Shown here: positions 1 through 7,930 of the stretch, in pieces
Numbering within the stretch: position 1 is the stretch's first letter
Layout of the letters: each line of letters begins with the position of its first letter
Origin: Streptomyces sp. NBC_01775
Lineage (GTDB): Bacteria; Actinomycetota; Actinomycetes; Streptomycetales; Streptomycetaceae
Direction of reading: 5' to 3'
Length of the DNA: 64,000 nucleotides
NCBI RefSeq assembly: GCF_035917675.1
Contig: NZ_CP109104.1
Span: forward strand, 1,178,001 to 1,242,000
The notes under the pieces: generated by a model
The model's database searches: none
What the model was told of the DNA's origin: nothing
The model's input: only the letters and a program-made list of their open reading frames with translations
Position numbers and translations under genes: made by a program

Positions 1-58
1 CCGTCACGGAGCGTGCGTGCCGGGCGGCGCGACGGGGCAAAGCTTGCCGGGAGGGGCA

Positions 59-1235
59 CTAGGCCCCGGACCAGGCGTAACGGACGACGCCCGCGATCCT
101 GCCGTGCTCCTCGAGTGTGCCGTCGGGCACGAAGACCACCTCCGCCTCGGTGGACAGCGCGGACTCCACCGTCTCGTCCACGATGTCGTCGCGCACCTCG
201 CCCGCGTCGGCGACACCCACCGCCTCCCCGGCCGCCCCGGGTCCCCCGGTCTCCTCGGGCTCGTCGGGCAACGGCGCCAGGTGGCCGCCGGTCAGCCGCA
301 CCTTCTGGCGGAACGGTTCCTCGACCACCAGCAGCGCCAGCCGGCCCTCCTGAGCCGCCTGCCACACTTCGTCGAGCCCGGCCGCGAACTCCTTGCGGCT
401 GCGCGCCTGTCCGAGGCGTTCGAGGGCGCCGTCGGTGCGCGCCTTGAGGAGTTCGGCGCGCGCGGGCGCGATCGCGTCGAAGACGACGGAGGCCCGCGCC
501 TCGGTCAGGCCGCCCTTGGGCACGGCGGCGAGCGCGGAGCGCGCCGTGTGGGTGCCGACGTCCTCCAGCGCGCTCAGCCCCTGCGACAGCCCGGCGATGA
601 TCAGCGGCCTGGGCTCGTGCTCCAGCAGCTTGGCCAGGTCCGCGTCCACGGCGCGCAGGTGCTGGAGGGCCGCCTCGTCGCGGTATCCGGTCGGGAAGTC
701 TCCGGTGCGCGGGACGCGTTCGCGCTCGGGCAGGTTCTTGTCCTGCTCGATGGGGAAGCCCTCGCGCCGCTCCTCGACCAGTTGTTCCCCCGAGCCGCTC
801 CACAGCCTGGCCCGGTCCTCGGAGAAGGTCAGCACCCAATACGGCCTGTTCTGGGCCTTGGCGGCGACGAGGTTGCGGGTGAGGAAGGTGTCGCTGATGA
901 CGATGCGCTCCACCGGGGAGGACCGGGGCAGGTGCCAGAACTGGTGCTCCCCCTGGGCGGCGAACAGCACGAGGGTGTCCAGCGTGTACACCAGGTCGAC
1001 CTCGTCCTCGGCCTGCTCCAGCTGCCCGACGATCTCGGCGCGCACCCGCTCGGACACGGGGGGGGTCCTCGTGGAGGCGCCGGCTCGCCTCGGCGATGAG
1101 GTTGCGCAGCCGCACCGGGTCCTGCGTCTTCGCGGGGCGGGTGCGGTGGGTGGGCAGGACGAGGGTGACGGCGGGGTAGGGGCGCGGTTCGCGCAGCCCG
1201 GCGAGCACCTCGTTGGTCAGGTCGTTGGTGCGCAT
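59..1235 (-). pseudogene. baeRF-family (archaeo-eukaryotic release factor-like) protein, frameshifted
   Basis: Two reading frames together encode a protein of about 390 residues that resembles the actinobacterial baeRF family 3 proteins, often annotated 'chemotaxis protein'. The N-terminal part starts at ATG 1235 with a GAGG ribosome binding site and contains the stretch [15 protein letters not shown]. It continues to residue 59 or so and then loses frame in a run of eight G (C on the coding strand) at 1058-1065. The remaining 332 codons (1057 down to 59) are open in the next frame and end with TAG. One base less in the run would restore a single ORF. Either the gene is broken or phase-variable, or the homopolymer was misread. 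The biochemical role of the family is uncertain. Confidence 0.65.
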
Positions 1236-1427
1236 CCGTACCTCGTTCCGGAAGGGGATGACGAGAGCACCCTCCAGCATCACGCGCGGCGCGTGGCTCC
1301 GCACGTCGGGACGGGCGGGCCGGCCGCGAGGGGCCCGTGGGACGCGCTCCGGGAGCGCGCGGGATGCCGTCCCGGGCGGCCGGACGTAGCCTGGGCAGGG
1401 CCCTGTACCTCGGGGAAGGAGCGACGC

Positions 1428-1829
1428 GTGAAGTCCGAGACCCACCCCGACTACCACCAGGTGGTCTTCCGTGACCAGGCCGCCGGATACGCGTTCCTGA
1501 CGCGTTCGACGGCCACCAGCGACACCACGATCGAGTGGGACGACGGGCAGCTGTATCCGGTCATCGACGTGGAGATCTCCTCCGAGAGCCACCCCTTCCA
1601 CACCGGCAAGGCGCGGGTCGTGGACTCGGAGGGCCAGGTCGCCAAGTTCCGCCGCCGCTACGAGAGTCCGACGCCGGACAGCGTGCTGCACGCGGCACCC
1701 GACGGCGAGCCCACTCCCGAGGACATCGTCCTCGCCTCGGGCCGTGACCTGACGGAGGAGAACCTGGCGTGGGCCCGTCGCCGCATCGCGACGGAGGGCC
1801 GCTCGGCGCTGGACAGGGAGCTCCCGTAA
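1428..1829 (+). CDS. rpmE2: 50S ribosomal protein L31 type B, C-terminally extended
   Basis: 133 residues from a GTG start preceded by GGAAGGAGC. The first 83 or so residues match the zinc-free type B L31: [39 protein letters not shown] and a final KFRRRY. There is no cysteine, as expected for the paralogue that replaces the zinc-binding L31 when zinc is short. The last 45-50 residues (from about [11 protein letters not shown] to ALDRELP) go beyond the usual 84-90 residue length and look like a charged helical tail. The upstream 80 bases are very GC-rich and show no obvious Zur box, so zinc control is not evident here. A perfect hairpin follows the gene. Confidence 0.9.
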   Translation: MKSETHPDYHQVVFRDQAAGYAFLTRSTATSDTTIEWDDGQLYPVIDVEISSESHPFHTGKARVVDSEGQVAKFRRRYESPTPDSVLHAAPDGEPTPEDIVLASGRDLTEENLAWARRRIATEGRSALDRELP

Positions 1830-1857
1830 CGGCTGAGGGCTGAGAGCCGCCGGCTGT

Positions 1858-1894
1858 CAGCAGCGGAGGGGCCGATGTGGCCCCTCCGCTGCTG
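1858..1894. terminator. bidirectional hairpin terminator
   Basis: A perfect 16-bp stem (1858-1873 with 1879-1894) around a 5-base loop. It lies between the convergent rpmE2 and SDR genes. There is no T-run, as is common in actinobacteria. Confidence 0.8.
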
Positions 1895-1966
1895 TGCCGC
1901 TTCAGACCGCAACCGTGCTGTGCCCCTTCAGTCAGCAACCGTGCTGTGCCCCTTCAGTCAGCAACC
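1891..1966. repeat. 26-bp tandem direct repeat at the 3' end of the SDR gene
   Basis: Two exact 26-base copies (1915-1940 and 1941-1966), preceded by a diverged 24-base copy (1891-1914). The last copy overlaps the final codons and stop of the SDR gene (stop at 1954-1956), so the repeat looks like duplication of that gene's 3' end. Confidence 0.85.
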
Positions 1967-2610
1967 GTGAAGCGCTCCCCGACATGCCGGGGGTGCTCGG
2001 CCTCGTCGAGCAGCGCGACGGCGTAATCCTCCATCGAGATACGGCTGTTGCCGTCCTCGTCCACCACGAGGTCGTCCTTGCCGACCCGGTACGTCCCGGT
2101 GCGGGCACCGGCCTCGATGGTGGCGGCGGGGCTGAGGTTGGTCCAGCGCACGTCGTCGACGGTGCGCAGGAAGTCGAGGGCGTCGCCATGCGCGTGCATG
2201 ATCTGAAGCACCGCCTCCGGGAGCCCGACCGTGTCCCAGACCTGCTTGCCGCCGGGCGTACGCAGTGAGCCGGCACCGCCGACGAAGATCAGCAGCGGGG
2301 CCTCGCCGCCCCCGAGCGAGCGCAGCCCGGCGACCAGGGACTCGGCCGCCGGCCGGATGGTGGCAAGGTGACCGGGCCCGTCACCGCCGCCGACAGCGCT
2401 GACGACGATGTCCGCGCCCTTGGCCAAGGCGGCCACCGACTCGGGCGAGAGCGCGTCACCGACGGTGACGGTGAGCTTGCCGTGCTCCTCGGCGACGAAC
2501 TTGGCCGGATCGCGCACGACGGCGATGGTCTCATGGCCCCGGTCCAGCGCCTCGCGGACGACCCTGCTGCCGATGTGGCCGTTGGCTCCGAATACGGCGA
2601 TCTTCGCCAT
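1954..2610 (-). CDS. NAD(P)-binding atypical SDR family oxidoreductase
   Basis: 218 residues from ATG 2610, with an AGGAGAG ribosome binding site. The protein begins with the nucleotide-binding motif IAVFGANGHIGSRVV, typical of NmrA/YwnB-like atypical short-chain dehydrogenases that bind NAD(P)H. Further Rossmann-fold segments follow: GDALSPES at about residue 54, ADIVVSAVGGG at about 66, and the SLRTPGG segment near the middle. No classical YxxxK pair stands out, so the substrate cannot be named. It is divergent from an AraC-type regulator that starts 147 bases away, which is probably its regulator. Such pairs often respond to electrophiles or thiol stress, but that is inference. Confidence 0.8.
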   Translation of the reverse strand: MAKIAVFGANGHIGSRVVREALDRGHETIAVVRDPAKFVAEEHGKLTVTVGDALSPESVAALAKGADIVVSAVGGGDGPGHLATIRPAAESLVAGLRSLGGGEAPLLIFVGGAGSLRTPGGKQVWDTVGLPEAVLQIMHAHGDALDFLRTVDDVRWTNLSPAATIEAGARTGTYRVGKDDLVVDEDGNSRISMEDYAVALLDEAEHPRHVGERFTVAD

Positions 2611-2756
2611 GGTTGCTCTCCTCTTGCGCGTGCACGTGTGCGGTGCGGATTGTGGGGGGGGTGGCATATTCGGCCATCGTCGCCCCTGCTGAGGGGGCGA
2701 CACCTTCGAAGCTAACCGGGCACGGGTGATCCCGCGAGGTAAGGTCATGACCAACC

Positions 2757-3731
2757 ATGGTGAAAAACGGACACGCACACGAATCCGCCGCCACGATCCC
2801 CGAACTCCCCTACGCGCCCGGTCCTGGCGCGCCCGCCGCCGGCATGGAGATCATGACGCTGAGTGATCTGCGCTCCCGCGCCGAGGCGCACGGGCAGCGG
2901 CTGGCGAGCCCGCAGCGTCCCGGCTTTCACCAGCTGTTCGCGGTCGAGACGGGAACGTTGCGCCAGTCCGTGGACTTCACCGAGCACGCGACGCCGGCCG
3001 GCGCCTGGCTGTGGGTACGGCCGGGCCAGGTGCAGCAGTACGGCGGCCTTGAGGGCACCGAGGGGACGCTCGTCCTCTTCCAGCCGGCCTTCCCCGACCC
3101 GGCCACCGCGGCGGCCGTAGGACTGGATGAGGCTTCCGGCGCCCTGATGCACCATCCGGTGGGCGAGCGGGCGCGCGCGGCGCGACTGGCGCTGGACCAT
3201 TTGCGCTTCGAGTTCGCCGCCGCGCACTCCGCTCACGCGGACCGCCCGCCGGCTCCGCACGTCGAGGTGCTGCGCCATCTGCTGGCCGCACTGCTGCTGC
3301 GGCTCGTCCGGCTGGCGGGGCCGGACGGGATGGACGGGGCGGACGGGACAGGCAGGGCGGACGGTGGGGGCGGGAGGGGCAGCGCGGAGCGGGGTGCCGA
3401 GGGCGGGCCGGCCGAGACCTTCCGGCGCTTCCGGGCCGCCGTGGAGCGGGACTTCACCCGCACCCGCCGGGTGTCCTACTACGCCCGCGTGCTCGGCTAC
3501 TCCCCGCGCACCCTCTCCCGGGCCACCCGCGCCGTGGCGGGCCTGGGCGCCAAGGAGTTCGTCGACCGCCGGGTCATCCTGGAGGCCAAGCGGCTGCTGG
3601 CCCACACCGACAGCCCCTCGGCCCTGATCGCCACCCAGCTCGGCTTCGCCGACGCGACCAACTTCACCAAGTTCTTCCATCAGCGCGCCGGCACGGCCCC
3701 CGGCGCCTTCCGTACCTCGGTGCGGAGCTGA
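2757..3731 (+). CDS. AraC family transcriptional regulator
   Basis: 324 residues. Residues 30-200 form the cupin-like ligand-binding part (GFHQLFAVETGTLRQSV, WLWVRPGQV). The C-terminal 100 residues carry the two AraC helix-turn-helix units: SYYARVLGYSPRTLSRATR and the second with LGFADATNFTKFFHQRAG ending in PGAFR. A Gly/Asp/Arg-rich linker of about 30 residues separates the parts. It sits divergently from the SDR oxidoreductase gene and probably controls it. Confidence 0.88.
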   Translation: MVKNGHAHESAATIPELPYAPGPGAPAAGMEIMTLSDLRSRAEAHGQRLASPQRPGFHQLFAVETGTLRQSVDFTEHATPAGAWLWVRPGQVQQYGGLEGTEGTLVLFQPAFPDPATAAAVGLDEASGALMHHPVGERARAARLALDHLRFEFAAAHSAHADRPPAPHVEVLRHLLAALLLRLVRLAGPDGMDGADGTGRADGGGGRGSAERGAEGGPAETFRRFRAAVERDFTRTRRVSYYARVLGYSPRTLSRATRAVAGLGAKEFVDRRVILEAKRLLAHTDSPSALIATQLGFADATNFTKFFHQRAGTAPGAFRTSVRS

Positions 3732-3814
3732 CCTCATCAGGAGCCGGGCGCGACGGCCCGGGTGACCGGCCTTACCCGAAGACAAGCCTGCGTCCGTTGT
3801 GATCACCTGATGCC

Positions 3815-4300
3815 GTGGAAGCCATATGGACCAGTGTCGTAGCGGTGGGAGGCACGCTCCTGGGTGCCGTGATCACGCACGTCTTCCAGCGCCTCGCGAC
3901 CCTGCGCAGCGAGCAGTTCGCGCGCTCCGAAGCGCTCCGGCAGGAGCGGATCGCCACCTACAGTTCGTTCGCCGCGGCGGTCGAGGACTACCGCCACGGC
4001 CAGGCGGCCCGCTGGCACCGCAAGCGGGAGCACCCGGGCGGACATGAGTACCCGGGCGGAGAAGCCTTCATCGCCGCACGGGACGAGGCCCACCGCCTCC
4101 GGACAGTGACCCGGCAGGTGCTCTACCGCGTCAAACTGCTCACCGACGACCGGGCGGTGGTTCTCGCCGCCGAGCGGGCCTACGCGTGCACGCGCGACGT
4201 GTCGAACGCCCAGGACCGTACGGAGCACGACGCCCTGAACGACCAGGCGAGGCAGGCCATCGAGGCGTTCATCTCCGACGCCTCCCCCTTGACCCGTTGA
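3815..4300 (+). CDS. small membrane-anchored protein of unknown function
   Basis: 161 residues from a GTG start. An N-terminal hydrophobic segment (WTSVVAVGGTLLGAVITH, residues 5-22) is followed by a charged, helical, possibly coiled-coil region rich in Arg, Glu and Ala. This looks like a single membrane anchor with a cytoplasmic helical domain, a pattern common in short actinobacterial hypothetical proteins. I do not recognise a catalytic motif. It ends 20 bases from the convergent GH3 gene, and a hairpin overlaps both ends. Confidence 0.65.
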   Translation: MEAIWTSVVAVGGTLLGAVITHVFQRLATLRSEQFARSEALRQERIATYSSFAAAVEDYRHGQAARWHRKREHPGGHEYPGGEAFIAARDEAHRLRTVTRQVLYRVKLLTDDRAVVLAAERAYACTRDVSNAQDRTEHDALNDQARQAIEAFISDASPLTR

Positions 4301-4308
4301 GACAGCCC

Positions 4309-4329
4309 GGCCCCTTGGATCAAGGGGCC
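4309..4329. terminator. bidirectional hairpin terminator overlapping the GH3 stop codon
   Basis: A perfect 9-bp stem (4309-4317 with 4321-4329) with a 3-base loop between the convergent genes. The GH3 stop codon (4320-4322) lies inside it. Confidence 0.7.
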
Positions 4330-6962
4330 AGGGCCAGTTGGGCCGTGAGGCGGAAGTCGGACGCGCTGCGGGCGGCTGTGAAGGTGTGGGGGGCGGGGAG
4401 CGGCTGCCACACCTCGTGGGTCTCGTCCCAGGTTTGCAGCGCGCGCAGCGGGACGGAGAGGCGGGCCTCGGCGGAGGCTCCGGGGCCGGCCTCCACGACG
4501 GCGAAGGCCACCAGCTTGCGTTCCGCGCCCTCGGGGCCGAGGTAGAGCTGGACGACCTCGCGGCCCGCGCGCGGGCCGCTGTTGCGTACCCGGACGGTGA
4601 CCTCGGCGACCGGGGCGTACGGGTCGGCGGAGGATCCGGCGGGGGCGGCCGGGGTGATGTTGAGCGCCTCGTAGTCCCACTCCGTGTAGCCCAGCCCGTG
4701 CCCGAACCAGTAGGCGGGCTCGGCGCCCGCGCGGCGCCAGGCGCGGTATCCGATGTACGGGCCCTCGGCGTACGGCAGCTGGCCGTCGCCGTCCGGGACG
4801 ACCTGGCGGACCGGGAGGTCGTCCTCCGTGTCCGGCCATGTCGTGGGGAGCCGTCCGCCGGGCTCGGCGTGGCCGAGCAGGACATCGGCGAGCGCGTCGC
4901 CGCCCGCCTCGCCGGGGAACCAGCTCAGCAGCACCGCCGCGACCTCCTCGCGCCACGGCATCAGCACCGGGGCGCCCGCGTTGACCACCACGACGGTCCG
5001 GGCGTTGACCGCGGCGATCCGGGAGACCAGCTCGTCCTGGCGGCCGGGCAGGGCCAGGGTGTCGCGGTCGACCCCCTCGCTCTCGGAGTCGTCGGTCGTG
5101 CCGACGAACACCAGGGCGCTGTCCGCCTCTTCCGCCGCGAACACCGCCCGCTGGATCAGCTCCTCATCGGGCACGGCGGGGGCGCCGTAGCCCAGTTCGA
5201 AGGAGACGAGGCCGAACAGGGCGCCCAGGCCCTGGACCGCCACGGAGTGGACGAGGCGGACGGCCACGGTCTGCCCGGCCTCGGCGTCGAACAGGAAGAT
5301 CCGCTGCGGCGGGTTGAGGAAGGCCGCGGCCGGGTCCTCGCTCTCGGGCGTGAGCTCCGCGTCGTACAGGACGCGCTCGCCCGCCTCCAGGCGGAAGTGG
5401 CCGACGCCGCGCACCGCGAGCCGGTGGGCGCCGCTCTCGAGGGGGGTGAACTCCCCGGTCAGCTCGACGCGCCCGAGGTCGGCGAACGAGGCCCCGCCGG
5501 GCAGGCTGCCCATCCAGCGCACGCTGCCGTCGGCCTGCTCGACGCGCGCCAGTTCGGCGTCGTCGAGCCCGTGCAGTACGGCCGTGAGCGCGAAGCCGTC
5601 GCCGGAGGTGGCCGCGGCGAGCCGCGAGCGCGGGTCGGGCCCCGGCTCGTAGGACAGCCCGGCGCCGACGGGCAGCGCCTCGCGCAGCGCGGCCAACGGG
5701 GTGCTGACGGACTTGGGGAAGACCTGCGCGCTGCCTCCGCCGCCGAAGCGCGGCGCCGAGGCGGGCAGTCCGGATACGGCGACGCGGCGGACCGTGCCCG
5801 CACCGGGTGCCTCGCCCCCGCCGTGCGGGAGGTCGAGGGGCAGGGCGGAGCGCTCGTTGCGCAGCAGCACGCAGGAGCGCGCTGCCAACTCGCGCACAGT
5901 GGCCTCGCCGTCCAGGGGGCGGGGCAGCGCGTGCGGGGGCACGGCGGGGGGCGCGCCGTCCAGCACGCCCGCGCGGGCGGCCAGCAGCAGTACCCGCCGC
6001 ACCAGCGTGTCGACGGTCTCCTCGGGCACCCGGCCGTCGCGGACCGCGGCGACCAGGTGTTCGCCGTAGACCGTGTCGGGGCCCGGCATCGCCAGGTCGA
6101 GGCCGCCCAGGGCGCAGCCCGTGGTGGAGCGGGCGCCGGTCCAGTCGGATACGAGGACGCCGTCGAAGCCCCATTCGCCGCGCAGGACACCGTTGTTGAG
6201 CGTGTCGTGCTCGCTCATCGTCACGCCGTTGACGCTGTTGTAGGCGGCCATCACGCCCCAGGGGCGGGCCGTGCGCACGATCCGTTCGAAGGGGGCGAGG
6301 TATTGCTCGCGCAGGGTGCGGCCGTCGGCGCGTACATCGACGGTGTAGCGGTCGGTCTCCGAGTCGTTGCCGACGTAGTGCTTGGGAGTGGTGCCGACGC
6401 CGCCCTGCTGGATTCCCGACACGAGCGCGGCGCCCACGACTCCGGTCAGCTCCGGGTCCTCCGCATACGCCTCGAAGTGCCGCCCTCCGTAGGGGGTGCG
6501 GTGCAGGTTGACGGTGGGCGCCAGGACGACGTGGGCGCCCTTGCGGCGGGCCTCCTGGGCGAGCAGCAGTCCGGCCTCGTGGGCGAGCGCGATGTCCCAG
6601 GTGGCGCCGAGCGCGGTGGGCGAGGGCAGCGCGACGCTGGGGTCCTCGGGCGTCCAGTCCTCGCCGCGCACCCCGGCGGGGCCGTCGGACATCACGAGTC
6701 TGCCGAAGCCGGCGCCGGACTCGGGGCCGACCGACCACATGTCGGTGCCGCCCAGCAGCGCCGCTTTGGCGGGCAGGCTGAGCTTGGCGAGCGCGTCCTC
6801 CACGGCGGCGGCCCGCGCCCTGGCGTCCGCGCCGGCGCCGCCGGCTGCGGGTGCCGCGCCGAGGGAGGCACCGCTGTCGGGCGTGGTGACGGGGTTCGCT
6901 CCGTCTTGGGGCGCACTTCCGGACGTTGGGTTCACACCACTCACATCGCTCATGTCGCTCAT
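4320..6962 (-). CDS. glycoside hydrolase family 3 beta-glucosidase with PA14 domain
   Basis: 880 residues from ATG 6962 (AGGTG ribosome binding site; ATG 6953 is an alternative). After a low-complexity first 45 residues comes the GH3 N-terminal barrel with LVMSDGPAGVRGE, the KH pair in TTPKHYVGNDSE (194-195) and the catalytic nucleophile Asp in GVLVSDW (about D273). The second domain starts near SCVLLRNE. A PA14-like insert lies at about 480-600 (SGAHRLAVRGVGHFRLEAGE), and a fibronectin-III-like domain ends the protein. PA14-containing GH3 enzymes hydrolyse beta-glucosides, sometimes of secondary metabolites. No signal peptide is visible, so it probably acts in the cytoplasm. Confidence 0.92.
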   Translation of the reverse strand: MSDMSDVSGVNPTSGSAPQDGANPVTTPDSGASLGAAPAAGGAGADARARAAAVEDALAKLSLPAKAALLGGTDMWSVGPESGAGFGRLVMSDGPAGVRGEDWTPEDPSVALPSPTALGATWDIALAHEAGLLLAQEARRKGAHVVLAPTVNLHRTPYGGRHFEAYAEDPELTGVVGAALVSGIQQGGVGTTPKHYVGNDSETDRYTVDVRADGRTLREQYLAPFERIVRTARPWGVMAAYNSVNGVTMSEHDTLNNGVLRGEWGFDGVLVSDWTGARSTTGCALGGLDLAMPGPDTVYGEHLVAAVRDGRVPEETVDTLVRRVLLLAARAGVLDGAPPAVPPHALPRPLDGEATVRELAARSCVLLRNERSALPLDLPHGGGEAPGAGTVRRVAVSGLPASAPRFGGGGSAQVFPKSVSTPLAALREALPVGAGLSYEPGPDPRSRLAAATSGDGFALTAVLHGLDDAELARVEQADGSVRWMGSLPGGASFADLGRVELTGEFTPLESGAHRLAVRGVGHFRLEAGERVLYDAELTPESEDPAAAFLNPPQRIFLFDAEAGQTVAVRLVHSVAVQGLGALFGLVSFELGYGAPAVPDEELIQRAVFAAEEADSALVFVGTTDDSESEGVDRDTLALPGRQDELVSRIAAVNARTVVVVNAGAPVLMPWREEVAAVLLSWFPGEAGGDALADVLLGHAEPGGRLPTTWPDTEDDLPVRQVVPDGDGQLPYAEGPYIGYRAWRRAGAEPAYWFGHGLGYTEWDYEALNITPAAPAGSSADPYAPVAEVTVRVRNSGPRAGREVVQLYLGPEGAERKLVAFAVVEAGPGASAEARLSVPLRALQTWDETHEVWQPLPAPHTFTAARSASDFRLTAQLALAP

Positions 6963-6987
6963 GTCGATCACCTGGCTGCCCAGCCTC

Positions 6988-7070
6988 TCAGATCCAGCCC
7001 TCAAGAGCCCTGAGAACGCCGTCGAAGTCGTCGCGGTGGATGACATGACCGGCGCCGTCGGCGAGGGCCG
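6988..7070 (-). pseudogene. C-terminal remnant of an alpha/beta hydrolase
   Basis: Just downstream of the tetR stop codon, a minus-strand frame encodes LADGAGHVIHRDDFDGVL followed by RALEGWI and a stop. This is very like the end of an alpha/beta-hydrolase, where GAGH carries the catalytic histidine. No start or upstream domain is present between it and tetR, so it is probably the tail of a deleted gene that once followed tetR. Confidence 0.4.
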
Positions 7071-7091
7071 CCGGGGAGGACCTCTTGCGCT

Positions 7092-7811
7092 TCACGGGGC
7101 GACGCGTGCGGCCAGACCCTCGGTGAGGGTGCTCAGCGCGAAGTCGAAGAGCGCGTCGGGCGTGGCGGGTGGCAGCCCGGCGAGACGGGACAGATGAGGC
7201 AGCTCCACACCGGCATCCCGCTCGTGGGGGGTGAGCCACGGCGGCGGGACCCGCGTCACGTCGGAGGGGTCCACCTGCTCGGGCGGCCGGTCATGGGGGC
7301 CGTCCTGGAACTCGACGAACCCGACGACCGTCCGCAGCGTCTCCCCACACGCCCGATAGGCGTCGGCGAGGGGCAGCCCGACCTCTTCGAAGAAGCCTAT
7401 GAGCGCGTCCACGTTGCGCAGCATGACCGGATGGCGGGCCATGGTGATGTTCTCGCCCAGCGCGAGGCTGGTCATCCCCGGATGGCGGCGGTAGTGAGCG
7501 CGCAGGTCCCGGCAGAAGAGCGCCAGGCTCTCGCGCCACTTCTCGGGAGCGGGGTCGAGCGGCGGCGGCTGCCAGCCGGACTCGAAGATCTCCGCAGCGA
7601 CGGCGATCAGATCGCGCCGGTCCTCGACGTAGTTGTACAGCGCGCGGGGTGAGACTCCCAGATCGGCGGCGAGCGAACGCATCGTCAGCTCACCGGCCCC
7701 GCGGCGGCCGAGGAAGTCGAGCGCGGCCCTGCCCACCGACTCACGGGAGAGCGTGGGACGGCCCTTGCGGTGCGTGGGCCGGCGACGGGTGGCCGGAGGA
7801 TCGCTGCTCAT
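7092..7811 (-). CDS. TetR/AcrR family transcriptional regulator
   Basis: 239 residues. The helix-turn-helix lies at about residues 20-70 (TLSRESVGRAALDFL, then MRSLAADLGVSPRALYNYVEDR). The rest is a helical ligand domain of TetR_C type, with HYRRHPGMTSLALGE near the middle. It is divergent from the EntS-like exporter gene (120 bases between starts) and may control it, in parallel with the iron box. Its C-terminal neighbour appears to have been lost (the hydrolase remnant). Confidence 0.88.
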   Translation of the reverse strand: MSSDPPATRRRPTHRKGRPTLSRESVGRAALDFLGRRGAGELTMRSLAADLGVSPRALYNYVEDRRDLIAVAAEIFESGWQPPPLDPAPEKWRESLALFCRDLRAHYRRHPGMTSLALGENITMARHPVMLRNVDALIGFFEEVGLPLADAYRACGETLRTVVGFVEFQDGPHDRPPEQVDPSDVTRVPPPWLTPHERDAGVELPHLSRLAGLPPATPDALFDFALSTLTEGLAARVAP

Positions 7812-7883
7812 CAGGGCCCGAGGCTAGCAAGCCACTGAACTTCACATACGTTGACTTTAAAGGCCGGGCTGCGCCAAGGTGAT

Positions 7884-7902
7884 CCAAGTAAGGCTCACCT
7901 AA
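7884..7902 (+). promoter_or_regulatory. iron box (DmdR/DtxR-type operator)
   Basis: A 19-base imperfect palindrome matching 14 of 19 positions of the DtxR/DmdR consensus TTAGGTTAGGCTAACCTAA. It lies 29-47 bases before the exporter start, just after a plausible promoter (TTGACT at 7851-7856, CAAGGT at 7875-7880). This suggests iron-dependent repression of the exporter. Confidence 0.6.
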
Positions 7903-7930
7903 CCCACCCCAGCTCTCCTGGAGTCGCCGC

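Noticed and set aside
17..1099. Long plus-strand open frame opposite the baeRF gene
   Set aside because: It is the shadow of the minus-strand gene in high-GC DNA; it has no family resemblance and no ribosome binding site, and the minus frame has clear protein features.
4338..7013. Very long plus-strand frame opposite the GH3 gene (891 codons)
   Set aside because: A mirror of the GH3 codon bias; the residues are Gly/Arg/Ala-rich with no motif, while the minus strand shows the full GH3 sequence.
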